Shown here: positions 57,378 through 64,000 of the stretch, one piece after another | Numbering within the stretch: the first letter of the stretch is position 1 | Layout of the letters: each line of letters opens with the position of its first letter | Assembly (NCBI GenBank): GCA_021018995.1 | Contig: CM037597.1 | Span: forward strand, 20,740,887 to 20,804,886 | From: Chloranthus sessilifolius | Lineage: Eukaryota > Streptophyta > Magnoliopsida > Chloranthales > Chloranthaceae | Direction: 5' to 3' | Length of the DNA stretch: 64,000 nt | Notes under the pieces: model-generated | Told to the model about the DNA's origin: nothing | Seen by the model: the letters and a program-made list of their open reading frames with translations, nothing else | Database searches by the model: none | Translations under genes and position numbers: made by a program

Positions 57378-57640
57378 CATTGACTTCTTTTGAGTTCGAC
57401 GATAGAGATTGTTTATCATCCCAATCTTTCACACAATTGATTTTGCGATCATTGGTGTACAATCAAACAGTCATTTTTTAATTATACGTGGCAGATAGCC
57501 CAAAATGTGACTCCAAAATCACACAATCCATATCACATTGAAATGTAGGGTTCCTTTCTCATACCAGTACCATGTGTAATGAAAGACCAACCATTTTAAA
57601 AATAATCAGATTGCTCGTCTGAATCAAAGCAATCATTGCA
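57378..57640. mobile_element. MITE-like inverted-repeat element (about 260 bp)
   Basis: The left end CATTGACTTCTTTTGAGTTC then GACGATAGAG is the approximate reverse complement of the right end (CTCGTCTGAATCAAAGCAAT then CATTGCATGC). The family is the same as at 39.3 kb. Confidence 0.5.
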
Positions 57641-58960
57641 TGCCGATAGGAGGAGATGGGGTGACGTCACTGTTTCACAGAGTGTAAATAATGGAATCTT
57701 TTACAAAGGATAGTGTTATATGGCAGGCAAGTTTTGTGCAAACTGCTGATGTGACGCTACGCAATTAGCTGCAAGTGCAGTGGGGCTAAGGAATGCAGGT
57801 CGGGGCACCTAAATGCCATTTGCAAAACTGATTTCCTATCGATTCGCTACGGTTTTGGGTGCTTGAAATCGAAATCTGGTTCAGTGGGTTTAAAAAACCA
57901 ACCCAAAACAAGCAAATAAGCCATCCAAGGATTCTTTCCGGAGGCTTTCAAATAAACCAACTTATCACATGAACTTTTACAAATCATGTAAATCCCTTTG
58001 ATTGGTTATCTCGAATGTTTAAATTTTTAGATATTCTACCTCACCTAGGTTTTTAACTAGGATGGTCACATAAACATAGTCCCTCACCCACTTTGGTGCG
58101 CCCCCGTCCACTCCTCATTCAACTATCATGGGTTTAGGTAAGTTGCCTAAACCTTGAGAGTATGCTGCCTTTATCCTAAGGGACTGACTCTCCTGACCGT
58201 CATTTATACACCAAAATGGTGTTTAAATGATCTTACACCATCAATAGTTTAAGATTTGGGTAATTCGAACCATCAAAGTGATAGATCATAGATCGGAATG
58301 CAAAAGGCTCAAAGATGATGTTTTAGAGAGATTTAACTCATCCGATTTGTGGACTATAATATCAATCGTTGTTTTAAATTTTAATGGCTGATATTAAAGT
58401 TCATCAATGGATGGGTGACATCCACTTATCGACATTTTTTTATATTAAGTTGAAACATGTTCCAATGATAGATTGCCACTTGGACAATTTAGAATGATCA
58501 TGGATGTATGGCGCATGACATACTGATCAATCACACTTTAATAGTGAGAGATAAAAAGTGACATCTTAATGGTGCAGTGTAAGATCACTTAAACACCATT
58601 TGGTACTTAAATGTCCGATAAAGAGCCTATCCTTTATCCTAATATTTTGGTGAGTGCGAATGTTGTTGGTTTTATGTGTATAATAGAAGTAAGGTATTAG
58701 TAATGCAAATGATAACAACAAGAGTTAGTTTATAATGAGTGTTCACTCATATGATGGACACAACAGTCCCCACATATGTGTGACAGCATGACATGGGAGG
58801 ACTTCGAATGCACGAAAGTCCATGCACAGCACCCAGTCACACAAATGTGTGGACTTCTTTAATGCCCATAATGGATGGACACTCATTGTAGACTAACTCT
58901 AGTAATAATGGTGTGGTATTGGTAGAAGTAGTTGTACTTGTAATAATACTATTTTACTAT
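57640..58960. other. Unassigned intergenic sequence
   Basis: No coding, RNA or clear repeat feature is seen. Paired phrases about ACACCATTTGG/ACACCAAAATGG near 58,210 and 58,605 hint at another weak inverted repeat. Confidence 0.35.
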
Positions 58961-58965
58961 AGTTA

Positions 58966-59247
58966 TTGGTGTTAATGTTGCCACTCATTACAATTACTAT
59001 TGCTCCTACTACTGGTGCTTTTGATGTTGGTACTATTATAGATATACCAATTGCAACTACTGCTGCTATTGGTGTTTCTTTTGCTACTACTTCTCTTTCT
59101 ACGATAGTATTAGTAACAAGAGTAGTTACAAAAGCAACAAAAATAGCAATATTAGTTGCAGTTGTTGTATCAGCAATAGCAATAACAATAACAATAGTGA
59201 TAGGTGCATTAATTATACTAATGAGAGTAGCACTAATAATATATTAG
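58966..59247. repeat. Degenerate trinucleotide (ACT/ATT/GTT-type) low-complexity tract
   Basis: Threefold base periodicity of mixed ACT, GCT, ATT and GTT, turning into AGTA/AATAGCAAT. It is open for 93 codons with an Ile/Ala/Val/Thr-only style product, which is a by-product of the repeat. Confidence 0.6.
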
Positions 59248-59482
59248 TAGAAGGAAAAAATTGGTAATAATCACATATCATGGTGAGACAATCATAATGT
59301 TTTGATTTGCATGAGTTGGATGCTAGAGTGTGAAAATCACAAAGAAGGTCCCTGCTTAGAAAACTCTATCTAATCCGATCTGATATAAGCCCAACTCGTT
59401 TCTGTCCAACCCTATGCCCTTCACCTAACTCGATACCCCTCCACAAAGAAAACCTAGAAAGTAAAATAAACTTAAGGGCTAT

Positions 59483-59489
<7 letters not shown>

Positions 59490-59519
<30 letters not shown>

Positions 59520-59667
59520 CTATTTATATATTTTTAACATACAAAAGATAGAGTGGACATGTTAGGAAGCACGTGTATGGTATGACATCTGTGCGATATG
59601 GATGCAGCGATATGGTAATTTTAAAAAATAGGATACGGGAACAAGGTATATATATATATATATATAT
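59490..59667. repeat. Two TA microsatellites
   Basis: (TA)n at about 59,490-59,515 and 59,647-59,667. The second directly precedes the LTR-end fragment. Confidence 0.85.
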
Positions 59668-59872
59668 GACACAACCCCCCTAACCTGATTTTTAAAACGG
59701 ATTGGGGATATAAGCTTGGCCCAATGGGTTAGGTCGAAATGTAAATGAGAATATGGATTTGTTGTTGGAAAAATTATGAAATGTTGATATGAAATAATAC
59801 AAAAATCGTCCGAGGCACGAGAAATATCATTGTCTTTGAACCAATATTTTTCCCCACCACTACAAAGTGATA
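59668..59872 (-). repeat. LTR-end fragment (same family as 44025-44240)
   Basis: TGACACAACC ... CCTAACCTGATTTTTAAAAC ... GGATATAAGCTTGGCCCAA ... GGGTTAGGTCGAAATG ... GTCTTTGAACCAATATTTT matches 44025-44240 over about 200 bp with scattered changes. It is on the minus strand if the assignment of the 44-kb LTR is right. It stops at the CACTA end. Confidence 0.6.
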
Positions 59873-59873
59873 A

Positions 59874-60115
59874 CACTACAAAAATAAGTCTATTAGCGGC
59901 ATTAAAATCGCCACTATTAACAAAAAATCGCCGCTAATACCTCATCGGTCGTTGTAAAACTGTTGCCATCGGTGTTAGCCGCTTATTTTAGCGATAGTTT
60001 TTATAACTGCCGGTGAGGATATTAGCTGCAGTTTTTACAACTGCTGCCGCTAAGTTGTCAATAATAGTAGCAATTAAAAAACTGCCGCTACCATGTTTAT
60101 ACCGACATTACAAAT
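59874..60115 (+). mobile_element. CACTA (En/Spm) transposon end with subterminal repeats
   Basis: CACTACAAAAATAAG at 59874 is the typical CACTA terminus. It is followed by subterminal copies of AGCGGC/GCCGCTA on both strands (for example ATCGCCGCTAATA, TTAGCCGCTTATTTTAGCG, CTGCCGCTAAG, CTGCCGCTACC), which in this superfamily are transposase-binding sites. No matching opposite end (TTTTTGTAGTG) was seen to the right, so it is a truncated relic. Confidence 0.75.
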
Positions 60116-60220
60116 CAGGCATCAGCTAGCTAGATTGAAATACCCCTCACAAACAGGGCATCAACCACAACATAAAAATTAGATGATATATTAAAATTAG
60201 ACGAAAGATATATTAATGAT

Positions 60221-60837
60221 TGAATGATACAATATTGCTGGTTATGTTGGAATCCATTTTTGTATTACTAATATAAATTTTAAACCCAACGTGAGCTGCT
60301 GAAGAAAACACAAGCCATTGAAGAACATTTAAAAAAAACTCAACTCATCCTTCTCACTCACCTTCTTCCCCAACTCCCTCCCAATCTTCATAAACTTCTC
60401 TTTCGCAGCCTCATATTTGGCTTTCGCTTGTTCCGTCATGCTCTTGTTCGTTGTCTCGTAAGCTTTCTCCATCTTTGCTTTTGCCTCCTCATCAGCCTTC
60501 TCTTTTTCTCTGGACTCCCAACCCATCTTGGCTCCTAATTCGCTCACATGCTTCGACACCTTCTCTTTCGCAGCTTCGTATTTAGTCTTAGCTTCTTTTG
60601 TCATTGTCTTTCTCGCTATTTCCTTAGCTTTTTCCATCTCTATTTTTGCTTCCTGATAAGCCTTCTCTTTATCTGTCATTGATCCCCCCACCTTCTCTTT
60701 CACTACTTCCTTAGTTTCCCTTGCAAAACTCATAGTAACAAGTTAGATATCAGGAATAAGTTGGCAAGGAGAAGACAAACTATAGATAAAAATGCCATGA
60801 AAAAATAAAAAAAGTGAATGATACAATATTGCTGGTT
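60221..60837. repeat. 23-bp exact direct repeats flanking the LEA-like gene
   Basis: An identical 23-mer (starting TGAATGATACAATATT) lies at 60221-60243 and 60815-60837. The right copy is preceded by an A-rich run (GAAAAAATAAAAAAAG). The arrangement resembles a target-site duplication with a poly-A tail on the plus strand. Confidence 0.7.
60329..60733 (-). CDS. LEA-like (group 3/LEA_4-type) hydrophilic protein, 134 aa
   Basis: A complete ORF from ATG (60731-60733) to stop with no intron. The product is very rich in Lys, Glu and Ala, with no signal peptide or membrane segment. It contains two repeats offset by 55 residues (five 11-mers): residues 22-69 start KEKAYQEAKIEMEKA and contain KYEAAKEKVSKHVSELGAKM; residues 77-124 start KEKADEEAKAKMEKA and contain KYEAAKEKFMKIGRELGKKV. 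The 11-mer, amphipathic-helix pattern is typical of group 3 LEA proteins, which are disordered and protect membranes and proteins in desiccating seeds or stressed tissue. A 23-bp direct repeat flanks the gene (60221-60243, 60815-60837). No clear TATA box is seen close upstream. Expression is not shown, but it is the only intact-looking gene here. Confidence 0.72.
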   Translation of the reverse strand: MSFARETKEVVKEKVGGSMTDKEKAYQEAKIEMEKAKEIARKTMTKEAKTKYEAAKEKVSKHVSELGAKMGWESREKEKADEEAKAKMEKAYETTNKSMTEQAKAKYEAAKEKFMKIGRELGKKVSEKDELSFF

Positions 60838-61590
60838 CTATCAGCATGTTCTATTGACAACAAGTTCCCAACGTGTGTTGTTAAAGCATATAAGCCCTCC
60901 ACATCATCAGGTCCATCCTTTGAAAGCTCTCCTGCATCAAACCCTGATACAAATTTTCACATTGTTAAATTATAAGACAAGAAAATTAGCAATAAAAAAC
61001 ATGGATATCAGAACGTGACCATAATCAAAGTTGATAACCAAATGAAATTTTACCATTTCTATGAACTGGATTAGCTATGCCATCCAGCTGAGATTGTCGT
61101 TCGTCCAATATATGCTCTCGAAGGCATATATTTCATGGGGCATATGAACGAGATCTTATATTCCCCCTTGGAACAAAAGGACATGCTTTTGGTACCTTCA
61201 TAATGACAAGGCAATTGACTGAGACTTTGAGGTACACAACGACTCATTTACTTGAACTTGATTCCAATCAATTAAATAAAATACAATTATACATTATTTG
61301 ATTTTTCAAAAAGAATTTGAAATACCAATGACCCACTTTTCTTAGGATGACATTTTCTCCGCAACGCTATAATCTTTCTCTGAGATAAGTGCCTAGAAGT
61401 TAGAATGGAGGAAATTTTGACAGTAGCGGGCTTGTCAACCTGCTTGCAAATAATGTCAATTTCATGTGAATTAGAAAACATCATTCACTTTTAAATAATC
61501 TAAAATGCATTTGAATAATCTATTGAGTCACACAAACAGAATCAATATAGTTAGTCAACACGGTTGAATAAGAAACAAAATGTTTTATTA
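60838..61590. other. Unassigned sequence upstream of the LEA-like gene
   Basis: This region lies upstream of the minus-strand gene. No coding feature is supported. Any distal promoter elements would lie here, but no motif stands out. Confidence 0.35.
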
Positions 61591-61592
61591 CA

Positions 61593-61785
61593 CCAAACAC
61601 AACTAATAATAATATTTTATTATACTAATTAGTTAATAATGAAAGGTTAATTCTTGAATTTTTCAAAATCCAACGATTTTTGTAACTATGCTCTTAAGCA
61701 CTTATCAATCTCTCGTGAACCCCTCTTCTCTTAAAACCCCAAACACAACTAATAATAATATTTTATTATACTAATTAGTTAATAA
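61593..61785 (+). repeat. Two exact 47-bp direct repeats
   Basis: CCAAACACAACTAATAATAA ... ACTAATTAGTTAATAA occurs at 61593-61639 and 61739-61785, 146 bp apart. Similarity continues weakly after each (GAAGGTTAA / GAAAGGTTAA). Confidence 0.85.
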
Positions 61786-61789
61786 CCGA

Positions 61790-62905
61790 AGGTTAAATCC
61801 GGATCCTTACATATACACCCAAATTTTATATGGGTTAAGATATTGGGTCAAATATTAAACTATATTGGCCCTTGGGTCACATTATGTCATATTGGCTCAT
61901 TGTTAGTAAGGATAATTGGCAAAATACCAAATTTTAAATACTTTTATATAATTTTACTATTTTTAAAATAAAAAAAGTTGCTTAAATATTGGCCGATTTG
62001 TCATATATTGGTAAGTATGGCCTGAGAACTACCTGGCATGTCGATATATGTTGAACTTTAAATCCTAGCCCCTTAAAAACAATAAATATTATTACACCAT
62101 TGATTTGAAATTTTTATCCTACACCATTGAAGTGTGTTTATTATTGTGGCATGTGGCACACATATGTGATCAATCTCAATTATCCTAGTGCCAATTCATA
62201 TTTTGAGCATTTTCCATTTGAAATATTATACCTATAAAATGATGAACTCTAATATACCATAGTTCATTAATGGTTGAGAACGAGTGATATTTGTTGAGTT
62301 TTGTTATAATTGTGACTTTAGTGCCATTGTAGTCTTGTCTCTCCTCTTATTAGGATATAACTTTTTTCATTCATTGCCAATTGATTTTGGGTTTTTCGTG
62401 GTATGTCATAGTAGGCTTTTCACTACTCGGTCACCAATTAACTTCTCCACATGGTTTGACTTAGTCCGACCTCAACGCGGGGGATGTGTTAACTTTATTC
62501 CCAATATAGCTTTATCCTCATCTTATAAGATCCGACCATTCCATTTATTGCCAATTAGTTTAGAGCTGAAAATTCATATTTGATCACCGTATAATTTATC
62601 ACTTTGACAATATGAATTACTTTCATTTTAAACCATTATTATCGGTGTCATATGATTTAAATATCAATTTGATGTTTGAATAACAACATATACATAATTT
62701 TCAACATTCGAGTGCATTGAATATTGTGGGCTGCTATGTGCATACCACCTGTTTCCCGTACACCTAAGAGAAAATAGAGTGGCGTAGATAGCAAAAGTTG
62801 GTGTGCACCTAGAAAATATATTTTATTTGACCTAAAACAGTTTGGAAAAGTTTGTGGATCCAAAAACCTCTTTAAACACACTTTCTGATGTTTTGCCTCA
62901 TTGTT
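61790..62905. other. AT-rich unassigned sequence
   Basis: No gene is supported. An open stretch at 62284-62583 shows no recognised motif. Confidence 0.35.
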
Positions 62906-62907
62906 AG

Positions 62908-63115
62908 TAAGGCCTTGTTTGATAACATGGAAATATAATTTCATGGTAGAAATGAAATTTAGTTTTCAATTGTTGTTGTTTGATAGCTATTTAAGAAGAT
63001 GGAAATGAAATTAAGTTGCCCTACATGGAAATTGAATTTCCATACACCAAATCATTTTAGGAGAAAATCATTTCAACCATTTAAATGGCTGAAATTGAGT
63101 TTCCTACTAACAAAA
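62908..63115. mobile_element. Possible hAT-type MITE fragment
   Basis: AAGGCCTTGTTTGATAACAT is like the common plant hAT/MITE terminus (GGNCTTGTTTGGTAAC). It is followed by GGAAATGAAATT-type internal repeats and a CATGGAAATTGAATTTCCAT palindrome. No clear opposite end. Confidence 0.35.
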
Positions 63116-63287
63116 TAATATGTTTTTGTGATTGCAAATCTAAAGTTACTTGTAAAAAACTTAAAAGCAAAAAAAAAATATTTTTTATTATTAAAAAGTA
63201 ACTTCAATTTCTATAATCATCATACCGGCACGATCACTATGACCACCACATTATCTATATCATACTTATTTCAGCTAATATTTGACT

Positions 63288-64000
63288 TTGGTCAAAGTTT
63301 GAATTTTAATCAAACATTAATTGGATTTATAAGTTATATAAAGTTTTGACTTTTAATTAAAATTTATTTTTTATTAAACTTAAACTCCAATAATTTGATG
63401 GCAAAAAAAGGATACTGCCATTTTTATGTACAATTTGATACTAGATTTTCAATTGTATTAATCAATAGTTTGACTTTTAGTCAAACTTTGACTTTTACAC
63501 AAATTTTTTTTGTCAAACTTGAAACCTACTTATAGATAGAGGTTACTACTACATAAATTTATATCGTATCAACACAATTTTTTCTTGATCAAAGTTTGAC
63601 TTTTGGTCAAAGTTTGATTTTCTATAAAATGTTATAAATTTTTATTAGTGAAATATTATAATAAAAAATATCTATCATTATTTTAATTTATAACTTGAAA
63701 ATACATTGCCTCATTTTTGTTGGTCAAAGTTTGACTTTTATTCAAATTTTGACTTTAGTCAAAAGTTGAGAAGTGTATCTTGATAGTAGATAGTAATTAT
63801 TACTGTTGTTATTTATATTTTGTAATGTAAATTTTAATCAGTCAAAGTTTGATATTTGGTCAAACTTTGACTTTTAACACAATTTAATTTTTTTGAACTT
63901 CTGTTTCCCCAATGAGATTATTATTTTTTTAATTTATTACTGTTTAGTATATTACTAAATTTTATTTTACTTTTTTTTATATTTGGTCAAAGTTTGACTT
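63288..64000. repeat. Repeat field with GTCAAAGTTTGAC palindromes
   Basis: GTCAAA(G/C)TTTGA(C/T) and close variants occur at about 63291, 63477, 63588, 63605, 63723, 63841, 63859 and 63986, often as doublets 17-18 bp apart. Blocks recur every 117-145 bp and the field runs off the window. Each site contains two opposed TTGAC W-box cores. It appears to be a diverged tandem repeat. Confidence 0.6.

Noticed and set aside
58966-59247. 93-codon hydrophobic open frame resembling a membrane protein
   Set aside because: The DNA is a degenerate trinucleotide repeat, which keeps one frame open and yields only Ile/Ala/Val/Thr-type residues. No gene context.
1-64000. tRNA, rRNA or other RNA genes
   Set aside because: No cloverleaf with matching anticodon arms, and no rRNA-like conserved block, was seen on reading. 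A covariance-model scan would be needed to exclude small RNAs.

Overview
This is nuclear DNA from a flowering plant: AT-rich, intron-containing gene fragments, Ty3/gypsy (Tekay/Del-like chromovirus), Ty1/copia and LINE retrotransposons, MITEs, a CACTA end and minisatellite DNA. The species cannot be named from the sequence. Almost everything is mobile or repetitive. The only intact-looking gene is a small LEA-like ORF on the minus strand at 60.3-60.7 kb. One PP2C gene fragment (copy 2) keeps an open three-exon structure.

Layout. 1-6,841: right part of a chromovirus (RNase H, integrase, chromodomain), then an extra sense ORF downstream of pol, a polypurine tract and a 2.4-kb LTR. 6,842-18,780: a 140-150-bp minisatellite in which a three-exon PP2C cassette recurs four times at about 2.2-kb intervals. 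18,873-25,350: a dead L1-type LINE. 25,350-27,055: chimeric LINE-tail/minisatellite repeats and unassigned sequence. 27,056-33,560: a head-to-tail duplicate of about 15,955-27,055 that has lost about 4.8 kb, mostly the 5' LINE. 33.6-43.2 kb: unassigned sequence with a copia gag/PBS relic, MITEs and exon-like scraps. 43.2-46.0 kb: a second integrase relic, a minus-strand LTR relic carrying a nested MITE, and a palindrome cluster. 47.3-55.35 kb: a second, 5'-truncated member of the same chromovirus group, from RT to the 3' LTR. 55.4-64 kb: AT-rich sequence, more MITEs, an LTR scrap beside a CACTA end, the LEA-like gene, and a field of GTCAAAGTTTGAC motifs at the right edge.

The best candidate for something undescribed is the chromovirus pair. 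Both copies share an unusual plan: pol, then a palindrome cluster with a TATA-like box, then an extra ORF, then the LTR. The palindromes (TTCGACCGGTCGAA and TTCGACCGATCGAA or close variants) lie about 20 bp apart and occur twice per element, before the extra ORF and inside the LTR. The LTRs also share a hairpin with a compensatory base-pair change and a short acidic reading frame behind a splice-acceptor-like site.

Other points of note are the PP2C cassette array, the tandem segmental duplication with its LINE-tail chimeras, a near-perfect inverted repeat in LINE ORF1, and small-indel bursts that may be assembly errors. All homology statements rest on recognising motifs by eye; no database search was run.
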